Below are positions 1 through 5,697 of a DNA stretch of 12,628 bases, piece after piece. Within the stretch, counting starts at the first letter, position 1. Every line of letters starts with the position of its first letter. The translations under genes and the position numbers were made by a program. Below the pieces are notes generated by a model. The model was not told where the DNA came from, did no database searches, and saw only the letters and a list, made by a program, of their open reading frames with translations. Source of the DNA: JADKCL01 sp046050405 (GTDB taxonomy: Bacteria; Bacteroidota; Bacteroidia; J057; JADKCL01); the NCBI GenBank assembly GCA_046050405.1, contig JBJOPY010000164.1, positions 1-12,628 of the forward strand. Direction: 5' to 3'.

Positions 1-108
1 ATGAAAAACTTTGATTTGATCGCGGACACCGAAGGGACACCCCCCGAAGTGGTGGCAGAGCGCATTCTCGAAGCCTTCGAGGCCTGGAACAAGGCCTGGG
101 GTGGATAG
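1..108 (+). CDS. 3' end of an unidentified gene (possible P-loop kinase tail)
   Basis: An open frame enters from the left edge and ends at TAG (106-108). It gives 35 residues, beginning MKNFDLIADTEG and ending in WNKAWGG. The first visible codon is ATG, but it may be internal, since the frame is open to the edge. The pattern 'FDLIADT...PPEVVAERILEAF' resembles the last strand and helix of small P-loop kinases (adenylylsulfate, cytidylate or gluconate kinase type), where a 'DLvIDT' strand is followed by 'speevaeeIl'. That resemblance is from memory and short, so it is only a hint. A complete 35-residue protein is the alternative. The gene converges on the minus-strand small gene at 177-293, and a hairpin begins 8 bases after the stop. 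Confidence 0.45.
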   Translation: MKNFDLIADTEGTPPEVVAERILEAFEAWNKAWGG

Positions 109-116
109 GATTGGAA

Positions 117-170
117 GTGGCCTGGCCTGGACATACGTTCACGTAAGATCAGGCCACACCTGCAAGCAGG
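117..170. terminator. Two-hairpin convergent (bidirectional) terminator candidate
   Basis: A perfect 8-bp stem GTGGCCTG (117-124)/CAGGCCAC (150-157) encloses a second stem TACGT (134-138)/ACGTA (141-145). It is followed at once by CCTGC-AA-GCAGG (159-170). The pair sits between two gene ends that face each other (stops at 108 on + and 177 on -), which is where a shared terminator is expected. There is no good T-run on either side, so intrinsic termination is not proven. Confidence 0.5.
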
Positions 171-176
171 AAATCT

Positions 177-293
177 TCAAGCCTCCGCCCGACGGCCCAC
201 CATCACGGACGCCAGCCTGGCAATGCCTTTGACCACGAAAACGACGGCCAAAGAGACCAGCACAATGGACATCAAAATTACTTTCGCTTTCAT
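177..293 (-). CDS. Small single-span membrane protein, 38 aa
   Basis: Reading the minus strand from ATG (293-291) to TGA (179-177) gives a 38-residue peptide: MKAKVILMSIV, a continuous hydrophobic run LVSLAVVFVV (about residues 5-22), then a short basic tail with K23, R27 and the pair R35-R36. A basic start, about 18 hydrophobic residues and a basic C-terminal tail are what a one-pass inner-membrane peptide looks like. Upstream in frame there is a TAA and no other ATG, so the start is well placed. There is no Shine-Dalgarno, as for most genes here. Two hairpins lie just past the stop, which supports a real transcript end. A longer ORF overlapping it in another frame (366-139) has no protein-like character. 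No function can be assigned. Confidence 0.45.
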   Translation of the reverse strand: MKAKVILMSIVLVSLAVVFVVKGIARLASVMVGRRAEA

Positions 294-787
294 CTGGATC
301 AAACTTGAGAGCAGGCTGAGATTTCTGAATGCGAATTAACACCCATGGCGGTTCAAAATCCATCAAAAATTGTTATTGATCCTTAAAATTAGTTAATTCA
401 TTGATCATCAACAATCTTATTGAGAAATCCCGCCCCCAAACAGGTGCCGGTCTTGCAGAAATACCCGGAAATCCGATCCATCACCGGTCATTTTCCGCCT
501 GGAGATCGAAGATTTCGATGAAAAACAGGGACGAAGCAGGATTCATCGTGTACCTGAAAGCCTACAGGGTACTGTCCAATCAATGGGTCGAATGACTGGG
601 AGGCGTGCAGGGGTCTTGACGAACGGCCGCTTTCCAGTACAGCCTCCTTCCCCAGAGTGTCCAGTGATCGGGAAACGAACCCTGCCCTTCCTTCGCATTG
701 AAGAGGGCTCCGGGGATTCCGGAGGCGAAGGTTGAATCATAAGGTTCTCCTCCCTAAATTGGCGGCCCAATCTATACAACCGGTAAA
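294..787. other. Divergent intergenic region, no convincing gene
   Basis: This 494-base stretch separates the start of the small minus-strand gene from the start of the 181-residue gene on plus. The part at about 340-420 is clearly AT-rich and holds an inverted repeat (369-415). The part at about 590-780 is GC-rich. ORFs of 64-85 codons here overlap each other on opposite strands and have no domain, hydrophobic segment or regular composition, so none is called. The one odd detail is a strong Shine-Dalgarno-like AGGGAGGAG (minus, 756-748) just before an ATG at 740, leading a 65-codon Pro/Arg-rich ORF that ends at 543. Confidence 0.5.
369..415. repeat. AT-rich imperfect inverted repeat (possible operator)
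   Basis: ATTGTTATTGATC (369-381) and GATCATCAACAAT (403-415) are inverted copies matching at 11 of 13 positions. They surround a 21-base AT-rich spacer that itself contains TTAA...TTAA. The repeat lies 75 bases upstream of the small minus-strand gene, where promoter and operator elements would sit. It could bind a dimeric regulator or form a cruciform. No repressor gene is visible next to it. Confidence 0.35.
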
Positions 788-1333
788 ATGGGTACTGCAC
801 AACTTGGAATCGGCTCCCGTATCAGTCACAGCAAATACGGAAAAGGGGTCATCATCGGCATCCACGCAATGACCTACAGCGTGATGTTCATTGACGAGGG
901 CGAAGTCGACCTGTCGAAAAATGACCAGGAGATGAAAATCATCGAGAAAATCGATCCCGACGAGGACGGGGTAAGCCTGTGGGACGTAGAGCAGATGCTG
1001 ATGCGAATCCTCCGCAAATGGAGTGACATCACCGAGATCGTCGCCATCGGCGATCGCTGGAAGGGTGGCTCCATGATCTTGCAACCGAAGGAAAAAGGCC
1101 TAGCGATCAAGGAAGTCCCCATCGAGCAGTTTTTCCACAAGATCGTCATGCTACGTGACCGGCTCAGGGTGATGGAGCAGAAGATCAACGCCTGCAAGGG
1201 ATTGGATGACGGGGAGAAGATCGACTTGCAGCAGTACATCACCCGCATCTACGGCACGCTCACCACCTTCAATGTCCTCTTCAGACACAAGGAGGACCAC
1301 TTCGTGGGTGATTCCAGCAGGCGGGACGACTGA
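788..1333 (+). CDS. Conserved-type hypothetical protein with CarD/UvrD-tail-like N-terminus, 181 aa
   Basis: The protein starts MGTAQLGIGSRISHSKYGKG. The stretch 'RISHSKYGKGVIIGI' (11-25) followed by 'YSVMFIDEGEVDL' (30-42) matches the small Tudor-like beta-barrel at the C-terminus of UvrD/PcrA helicases and in CarD-type proteins ('V.H..fG.G.V......v.F...G...l'). In those families the barrel contacts RNA polymerase. The rest is a separate, mainly helical domain: a basic/aromatic stretch 'GDRWKGGSMILQP' (88-100), then a long charged helical segment (about 111-165) with 'FFHKIVMLRDRLRVMEQKI' (115-133). I recall similar stand-alone proteins in Bacteroidota but no assigned function. No signal peptide or membrane segment is present, so it should be cytoplasmic. 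The start has no Shine-Dalgarno. A role in transcription or DNA repair is an inference from the N-terminal motif alone. Confidence 0.8.
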   Translation: MGTAQLGIGSRISHSKYGKGVIIGIHAMTYSVMFIDEGEVDLSKNDQEMKIIEKIDPDEDGVSLWDVEQMLMRILRKWSDITEIVAIGDRWKGGSMILQPKEKGLAIKEVPIEQFFHKIVMLRDRLRVMEQKINACKGLDDGEKIDLQQYITRIYGTLTTFNVLFRHKEDHFVGDSSRRDD

Positions 1334-1385
1334 GCGGGGGCTTCAGAACCAGAACCTGAATCCGGATGGGCACGGCAGGAGAATG

Positions 1386-1423
1386 CTCCCGGGAGATCCG
1401 GGGGAAGACGCCATTTTTCCCCC
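1386..1423 (+). terminator. Overlapping alternative hairpins downstream of the 181-aa gene
   Basis: CTCCCGG (1386-1392) can pair with CCGGGGG (1398-1404) around a 5-base loop, with one G-T wobble. The same G-run, as GGGGGAA (1400-1406), can instead pair with TTCCCCC (1417-1423) around a 10-base loop. The two are mutually exclusive. TTTTT at 1414-1418 follows the first stem by nine bases. They lie 53-90 bases after the stop of the gene ending at 1333, so a terminator is the simplest reading. The exclusive pairing also resembles an attenuator. Confidence 0.35.
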
Positions 1424-1432
1424 CAGCCAGCC

Positions 1433-1504
1433 ATGGTGAAGGTCGTCGGAAAACTGACCTGTTGCATACTGCTCTGCCTGCTTACCACAGCAGCATACGT
1501 ATAA
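1433..1504 (+). CDS. Possible 23-aa hydrophobic peptide or relic signal peptide
   Basis: ATG (1433) to TAA (1502-1504) encodes 23 residues: a basic start MVKVVGK, then LTCCILLCLLTTAAYV. This is the shape of a signal peptide or a one-pass membrane peptide, with three cysteines in the hydrophobic part. There is no ribosome binding site. The frame runs into stops again soon after (TGA at 1508-1510), so it does not lead into a longer protein. It could be a genuine small membrane peptide, the stub of a decayed secreted-protein gene, or chance. Hydrophobicity is the only support. Confidence 0.2.
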   Translation: MVKVVGKLTCCILLCLLTTAAYV

Positions 1505-1788
1505 ACATGACCAACAACCGCTTATCGTTTCATTCTTCGAGTGTTTGGAGACTTGGATTTTGAGGAATGAATGCTTGCGCAGCGACCGGGAACTCCAGCT
1601 GACTTTGCAGCCGAGCCCCGCCCCCTCCTCACCCGGAACATCGGGCCCTCTGGGGGAAGGTGCAAGCCAAGGGAAGGAGGATCCGTTTCAAATCCGAACA
1701 AGTTTCCCGCGTACCCCATCCATTTCCGTGAAGACTACCCCTCCCGTGAAATTCATGGATGGGGATTTCAGGCATAGATGCAGGATGG

Positions 1789-1820
1789 CCCGCCATTGGC
1801 AGCATGGCTGCCTGGCCGGG
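1789..1820 (-). terminator. Hairpin abutting the stop of the LEA14-type lipoprotein gene
   Basis: GGCAGC (1798-1803)/GCTGCC (1807-1812) pairs perfectly around a 3-base loop. It extends through CCA (1793-1795)/TGG (1813-1815) and CCCG (1789-1792)/CGGG (1817-1820), about 13 pairs with small bulges. It begins directly after the TAA of the minus-strand gene, which ends at 1821. No T-run follows, so it may act as a transcript-end stabilising hairpin rather than a classical terminator. Confidence 0.45.
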
Positions 1821-2414
1821 TTACTGCGAAGCAAATTCACGATTCACCGTGAACCAGGCCGGATATTCCAGCGGATGCCTTCCGACCATGATCGCCGGAT
1901 GGACGCGGAGCGCCACCCGCGACGGACGATCGCTCTGGTCTGTCAGACCCATTGCAAATTCCAGGATTTCGTTTTTCCCCATTGTCTTCAGGAGGCTCCT
2001 CAGATTGACAGAGACAGGTATCGGGATGGTATCCATCCCACCGTGGGGTGCTATTGTGACGCTATCGCTCACGACTCCACTGAGGATGTCGTACTGGTCC
2101 ACCATGACGACCCACTCCAGGCGATTCAGGGCGGCCTGCTGCCGGTTAGGGTTTTTCACTTCCAGATGAACCGTCATGGACAGCGGAAGGTTCCCCGTGG
2201 CCAGGGCAATCCTCGCCAGGGTGGCATCCCTCAGCCCCAGGTCAGCGAACTTCCTGATCCGCTGGACATTCACACCAGCCAATTCAATTCCCGTGACGGT
2301 CCCAATCCTGAATTGGCATGGGGATAGGCTCTTCCTCTCCCGGACAGCCTTGCAGGATACCCCTGCGGCGAAAAGCACGGATAGAACCCAAAATAGAGGA
2401 CGCTGTTTCATCAT
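1821..2414 (-). CDS. LEA type 2 (LEA14/WHy-like) lipoprotein, 197 aa
   Basis: The N-terminus is a lipoprotein signal: MMKQR, a hydrophobic run (6-19), then 'AAGVSC' with Cys21 as the probable lipidated residue. The mature part contains the LEA14/WHy beta-sandwich signature: 'LEVKNPNRQQAALNRLEWVVMV' begins at residue 84 with the typical 'v.NPN', followed by 'YDILSGVVSDSVTIAPHGG' and 'IPIPVSVNL' (131-139). These correspond to the 'ia.G......ti.a.g...i.lpv' half of the domain. Such proteins are common lipoproteins in Bacteroidota, probably facing the periplasm. Their molecular role is not established, although the domain is linked with stress and desiccation proteins in plants. Two adjacent ATGs (2414, 2411) can serve as start. 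A TAnnTTTG box lies about 45 bases upstream and a hairpin follows the stop, so it looks like a single-gene transcript. Confidence 0.85.
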   Translation of the reverse strand: MMKQRPLFWVLSVLFAAGVSCKAVRERKSLSPCQFRIGTVTGIELAGVNVQRIRKFADLGLRDATLARIALATGNLPLSMTVHLEVKNPNRQQAALNRLEWVVMVDQYDILSGVVSDSVTIAPHGGMDTIPIPVSVNLRSLLKTMGKNEILEFAMGLTDQSDRPSRVALRVHPAIMVGRHPLEYPAWFTVNREFASQ

Positions 2415-2867
2415 GGCGCTGGTGGTGGATTCGAGCCTGTGATGTGAATCGAGTGCACAAAATTAACGAGGAGAATCTACCCCTGGTATATTTCTCTACC
2501 ATTGGCCCTTCCATGGATGCCCCGGCGACCTGGTTGATGGAGACCCGGCCTACCAGGTGTCGACCCATCCCCAATCAGATTCCGAGCGGCACGGACGCGC
2601 TTGGCGCCAAGGCGGTTGGCCGCGAGGCATGACTTTTCAAGGGATTGATTAACTTCGAGGCGCAATGACACCTTTATCGATGAACAATGGCCTTCAAGGG
2701 GCATCCTCTCCCCGATATCCGATGGATCTCGCGCCGGTCGTCGCCTTGCCGAACGAGACCGCTTCCACTACGATGATCCCCACTGCGTCGCACGCCGTCA
2801 TGGTGAACCGGCGTAGGAATTTCCGACCTGCCCCCTGCTCATTTCCAGCTGCTTACCCTGATTCCCT
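2415..2867. other. Divergent intergenic region upstream of the glycosyltransferase
   Basis: These 453 bases separate the minus-strand lipoprotein start from the plus-strand glycosyltransferase start and should hold promoters for both. The minus-strand one is a candidate at 2458-2465, but I found no TAnnTTTG match on plus. An ACCTGG (2528-2533)/CCAGGT (2553-2558) stem is present. A 68-codon frame (2665-2871) ends in TATGA across the glycosyltransferase ATG, but its sequence has no recognisable protein features. Confidence 0.45.
2458..2465 (-). promoter_or_regulatory. Bacteroidota-type -7 box (TAATTTTG) upstream of the lipoprotein gene
   Basis: The minus strand reads TAATTTTG here, an exact match to the Bacteroidota primary-sigma -7 consensus TAnnTTTG. 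It lies 43 bases before the ATG at 2414, a normal leader length. No clear TTG-type -33 element is visible at the expected distance, so this is a match of one element only. Confidence 0.4.
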
Positions 2868-4115
2868 ATGAAGATCGGGATTTGCACGGTTGGCAGTACG
2901 GGCGACATCCAGCCTTACCTGGCGCTGGCGGTGAGCCTTCAGGATGCAGGCCATCAGATCAAGGTCATCAGCCACCCCTTTCACCGGCACCGATTCGAGC
3001 AGTTTGGATTGTCCTTCTCGGCTTGCGGCCCTGATACCACCCAGCAGGAACTCAATGCGGTCATGGACAAGATTCTGTCCATGAGGAATCCCCTCCAGCA
3101 GCTGAAAATTTTGCTGTTGGATGCAATCTTAGAACAGGGGGAGTCCTATTTTTACGCGTCCAAGGCTGCCCTGATGGACTGCGACCTTGCGATCTGCCAT
3201 ATGATCGATTTTCTGGGCAGTGAGGCCGCCGCTCAGCTCGGAATGCCGAGGATCGGAGGGATCCTCGCTCCTGTAGGCATCGCTTCCAGGTACAGCCCTC
3301 CAGCCAGAATGCCCTCGCTGGGGCCTTGGCTGAATCCCCTCCTGTGGAAACTCCTCCACCTGGCTCTGCTTCCCCTCGACCAAGCGTGTGCGGACTTCCT
3401 GAAAAGGGTCGGCGGGCCTACGGCCATTCCCCGTGGATACCATATCCTGAGCCCTGATCTGAACCTCATCGCATCCTCCCCGACCCTTGCACCCACTTAC
3501 AAGGATCTTCCACGGAACATGGAGGTAATGGGCCCTTGGATCTTGAAGGAGAAGCAATTCCAGCCCTCTGAGGATCTTGTTGCTTTCCTGGAGAGGCATC
3601 CCAAACCCGTGATCGTGAGCTTTGGCTCCATGGGAGGAACCCATGGGCCACAACTTGCGGAGACCGTCCTGGAGGCCTTGGCGCGTGGAAACCGCCCCGC
3701 CATCCTTCAACGCGGATACAGCGGATTGATCTCAGGGCGTCCAAGGGAAAATGTCTTCCTCACCGACTTTGTCCCGCATGAATGGCTTTTCCCACAGGCA
3801 GCCTGTGTCATTCACCACGGAGGAGCCGGCACGAGCACGGCGGTGGCCCGTGCCGGGGTTCCGCATATCCCTGTAGTCTTCTTTGCAGACCAACCTTTCT
3901 TTGCAAAGAATATCAGGCGGTTGGGAATCGGAACCAAGATGCTCTGGTATCATCAGATGAATCCTGACAACTTGGCCCGGCGGCTGGAGGAGGCGTGCGA
4001 CCGCCCCGAGATGCAGGCGAGGGCCAAGCGGCTTCAGCCGGTGTTTCTCGCGGAGGAAGGCAACTTGCGGACTGTAAACCGGATCGAGCGGTTTTTACGA
4101 GAGGTGAGGCCATGA
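2868..4115 (+). CDS. GT-B glycosyltransferase, sterol/macrolide glucosyltransferase type (GT1), 415 aa
   Basis: The enzyme should transfer a sugar from a nucleotide diphosphate donor, typically UDP- or TDP-linked, to a lipid or other small hydrophobic acceptor. The N-terminal half opens with the GT28/GT1 signature 'GSTGDIQPYLALAVSL' (9-24), in the style of 'GTRGDVQPfvALg' of sterol glucosyltransferases. The C-terminal half holds the donor-binding region: 'IVSFGSMGG' (249-257), 'FVPHEWLFPQAACVIHHGGAGTS' spanning 301-323 with the phosphate-contacting HHGGAGTS, and 'FADQPFFAKNI' (339-349), whose Asp-Gln contacts the sugar. At 415 residues it has the usual length for the family. No signal peptide is present; such enzymes work in the cytoplasm, often at the membrane face. 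The stop overlaps the ATG of the next gene (ATGA, 4112-4115), so the two are translated together. The acceptor cannot be named from sequence. Confidence 0.92.
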   Translation: MKIGICTVGSTGDIQPYLALAVSLQDAGHQIKVISHPFHRHRFEQFGLSFSACGPDTTQQELNAVMDKILSMRNPLQQLKILLLDAILEQGESYFYASKAALMDCDLAICHMIDFLGSEAAAQLGMPRIGGILAPVGIASRYSPPARMPSLGPWLNPLLWKLLHLALLPLDQACADFLKRVGGPTAIPRGYHILSPDLNLIASSPTLAPTYKDLPRNMEVMGPWILKEKQFQPSEDLVAFLERHPKPVIVSFGSMGGTHGPQLAETVLEALARGNRPAILQRGYSGLISGRPRENVFLTDFVPHEWLFPQAACVIHHGGAGTSTAVARAGVPHIPVVFFADQPFFAKNIRRLGIGTKMLWYHQMNPDNLARRLEEACDRPEMQARAKRLQPVFLAEEGNLRTVNRIERFLREVRP

Positions 4116-4258
4116 TCTGGGTTGTATTCGCACTTGTCGTCCTCATCACCGGCTACACCCTCCGGAAGTTCTGGCTGGAAAAAAAGAAAATGGATATGGA
4201 GGCCAAGGCAGACCAGCAGGCCGCCCCGCCTGATTCCAGTGAAAAGCCGGAGCCGTAG
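4112..4258 (+). CDS. Small single-span membrane protein coupled to the glycosyltransferase, 48 aa
   Basis: The 48-residue protein begins MIWVVFALVVLITGYTL, a membrane segment covering about residues 2-17. A strongly basic stretch, 'RKFWLEKKK' (18-26), follows, then a mixed charged Ala/Pro-rich tail ending SSEKPEP. By the positive-inside rule the tail is cytoplasmic. Its ATG overlaps the glycosyltransferase stop by four bases, and a purine-rich GAGGTGAGG (4101-4109) lies just upstream, so translational coupling is likely. I recognise no family. Anchoring or docking the upstream enzyme at the membrane is an inference from operon structure only. Confidence 0.7.
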   Translation: MIWVVFALVVLITGYTLRKFWLEKKKMDMEAKADQQAAPPDSSEKPEP

Positions 4259-4610
4259 CGGGCGTTAAAACAAGAATTGTAGCCCGACATTGTCCTAGGC
4301 GAAACGCATGTTGGATGTTCACTCAATATTCGAATCTAGGTCGATCTCGATCAACAAAATCGCTGGAAGACCATCTCCAACACCTTTTCATTCCTTAAAT
4401 TCCAGGGCTCATTTTTCAAGCGCGTGTTACCCTGAGACATGAGCCTGAATCCATACAATGCCAAGAAAAAAAATCAATACCTTTGGGTTCCAATCCCGGC
4501 AGCGGGCGGAATCGCGCCGGAGAGAGGAACAGGGGGTGCCTGCAAACGGCGGGGTATCCCAAGGCACGGGTCACCTGAACAGTGGCTCCATATATCGTAA
4601 AGCGCAGGAG
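4259..4610. other. Intergenic region and probable ftsY leader
   Basis: Apart from a 5-bp stem CGGGC (4259-4263)/GCCCG (4282-4286) just after the preceding stop and a promoter-like box at 4478-4485, this stretch is featureless. The ftsY frame is open back to an ATG at 4458, but the added 51 residues are Arg/Gly/Ser-rich and unlike any FtsY start, so I treat them as untranslated. Confidence 0.45.
4478..4485 (+). promoter_or_regulatory. Bacteroidota-type -7 box (TACCTTTG) upstream of ftsY
   Basis: TACCTTTG matches TAnnTTTG exactly. Transcription from it would begin near 4490, giving a leader of about 120 bases to the ftsY ATG at 4611. It would also exclude the in-frame ATG at 4458. No convincing -33 TTG is present upstream, so confidence is limited. 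Confidence 0.4.
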
Positions 4611-5585
4611 ATGGGCATTTTTGGATTCTTTAGCAAAAAGGAAAACAAGGAAAATCTGGAACAAGGGCTTGAGAAGACCAAGACCTCCCTCTTTTCCAGA
4701 ATCAGCAAGGCGATTGTCGGCAAATCCAAAATCGACGACGAGGTGCTGGATGAACTGGAGGAAATCCTGGTCGCCAGCGATGTCGGCGTGGACACCACGG
4801 TCAAGATCATCGAGCGCATCCGGCACCGTGTCCAAAAAGACAAGTACACCAATACCTCCGAGCTCGACTTCCTCCTGCGGGACGAGATCACCAGAATGCT
4901 GGAGGAAACCCAGGAAAAGACCGACGCGGACTTCATGGTGCCCCCCATCCTGGAAAATGGTGTCAAACGCCCGTATGTGATCATGGTCGTGGGGGTAAAC
5001 GGTGTCGGGAAAACGACCACGATCGGCAAACTCGCCCACCAATTCAAAGCCAGGGGATACTCCGTCCTCCTCGGGGCCGCGGACACCTTCCGGGCGGCAG
5101 CTGTGGAGCAGCTGAAGATCTGGAGCAGCAGAGCCGGCGTCCCCATCGTGGAAAAAGGGATGAACGTCAGTCCGGCAGCAGTGGCGTTTGATGCGGTTTC
5201 AGAAGGATTGAAGCAGAATGTGGACGTCGTCATCATCGACACCGCCGGACGCTTGCAGACCAAGGTGAACCTCATGGCCGAGCTCACGAACATCAAACGT
5301 GCCATGGCCAAGCCACTTGCATCTGCCCCGCACGAGGTGCTGCTGGTGCTGGATGCCTCCACCGGACAGAATGCCATCGCCCAGGCCAAGGCCTTCACAG
5401 AGGCCACGGAAGTCACGGCACTGGCACTGACCAAGCTAGATGGCACGGCAAAGGGGGGCGTGGTGCTCGGAATCTGCGACCAGTTCCGCATCCCCGTGCG
5501 CTATATCGGCGTCGGAGAAGGGACAGACCACCTCCAGGTCTTTCAGCCGCGTGAATTCGTGGCGTCCATCTTCCGGAACAACTGA
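4611..5585 (+). CDS. ftsY: Signal recognition particle receptor FtsY, 324 aa
   Basis: FtsY is the membrane-associated GTPase that receives ribosome-SRP (Ffh) complexes and delivers membrane proteins to the Sec translocon. The protein has the short lipid-binding amphipathic start 'MGIFGFFSKKENKENLEQGL' and then the helical N domain (about 20-110). The G domain follows: P-loop 'GVNGVGKTTT' (128-137), 'DTFRAAA' (158-164), 'DTAGR' (210-214), 'TKLDGTAKGG' (274-283) and 'GVGEGTDHLQVFQPREFV' (300-317). All nucleotide-binding motifs are intact. The last motif reads FQP where many FtsY proteins have FDP, a small variation. Like other Bacteroidota FtsY it lacks the long acidic A domain of E. coli. I chose ATG 4611 because residues from here match the family; the in-frame ATG at 4458 would add an unrelated Arg-rich stretch. 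AGGAG sits directly against the start. rimO follows after 112 bases. Confidence 0.95.
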   Translation: MGIFGFFSKKENKENLEQGLEKTKTSLFSRISKAIVGKSKIDDEVLDELEEILVASDVGVDTTVKIIERIRHRVQKDKYTNTSELDFLLRDEITRMLEETQEKTDADFMVPPILENGVKRPYVIMVVGVNGVGKTTTIGKLAHQFKARGYSVLLGAADTFRAAAVEQLKIWSSRAGVPIVEKGMNVSPAAVAFDAVSEGLKQNVDVVIIDTAGRLQTKVNLMAELTNIKRAMAKPLASAPHEVLLVLDASTGQNAIAQAKAFTEATEVTALALTKLDGTAKGGVVLGICDQFRIPVRYIGVGEGTDHLQVFQPREFVASIFRNN

Positions 5586-5599
5586 GCGGTACTTGGACA

Positions 5600-5625
5600 C
5601 CCCGGCAGGTTCCATCCCCGGCAGG
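5600..5625 (+). repeat. Short direct repeat CCCCGGCAGG between ftsY and rimO
   Basis: CCCCGGCAGG occurs at 5600-5609 and again at 5616-5625, separated by six bases, about 15 bases after the ftsY stop. The region can also fold through CACCCC (5598-5603)/GGGGTG (5637-5642). It may be part of a transcript end for ftsY or simply GC-rich sequence. Confidence 0.4.
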
Positions 5626-5663
5626 ACTCCCGGCGAGGGGTGGCAATCTTTCCCTCATTCAGC

Positions 5664-5671
5664 TAAATTTG
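5664..5671 (+). promoter_or_regulatory. Bacteroidota-type -7 box (TAAATTTG) upstream of rimO
   Basis: TAAATTTG is an exact TAnnTTTG match placed 26 bases before the rimO ATG, giving a leader of about 20 bases. It suggests that rimO and the genes behind it can be transcribed separately from ftsY. No clear TTG is seen near -33. Confidence 0.45.
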
Positions 5672-5697
5672 CAGCGGCATAGGCTGCCACCACCCGG

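Larger units (their letters stand above)
1334..1820. other. Intergenic region between convergent genes, mostly without content
   Basis: Apart from the overlapping hairpins (1386-1423), the 23-codon hydrophobic ORF (1433-1504) and the hairpin next to the lipoprotein gene (1789-1820), I see nothing coding here. The longer frames crossing 1545-1777 read as Pro/Ser/Arg-rich sequence without protein character. I compared the segment GGGGGAAGGTGCAAGCC (1653-1669) with the cobalamin riboswitch core and it does not continue into the required box. Confidence 0.5.

Noticed and set aside
401..595. 64-codon plus-strand ORF
   Set aside because: No motif, no ribosome site, overlaps the inverted-repeat region; composition not protein-like.
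1640..1690. Cobalamin-riboswitch-like GGTGCAAGCC
   Set aside because: The following core box and the conserved stems are missing, and no cobalamin-related gene follows.
1545..2327. 260-codon plus-strand ORF overlapping the lipoprotein gene
   Set aside because: No recognisable features. The minus strand has a lipoprotein signal and a LEA14 signature in the same place.
2415..2445. tRNA-like T-arm (GGCTCGAATCC on minus)
   Set aside because: The arms around the loop do not pair and no acceptor or anticodon arm can be built.
2665..2871. 68-codon ORF overlapping the glycosyltransferase start by ATGA
   Set aside because: The overlap looks like coupling, but the peptide is of random composition, so the overlap is probably chance.
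4571..5491. 306-codon minus-strand ORF opposite ftsY
   Set aside because: Ser/Thr-rich shadow of ftsY; the plus strand encodes all FtsY motifs.
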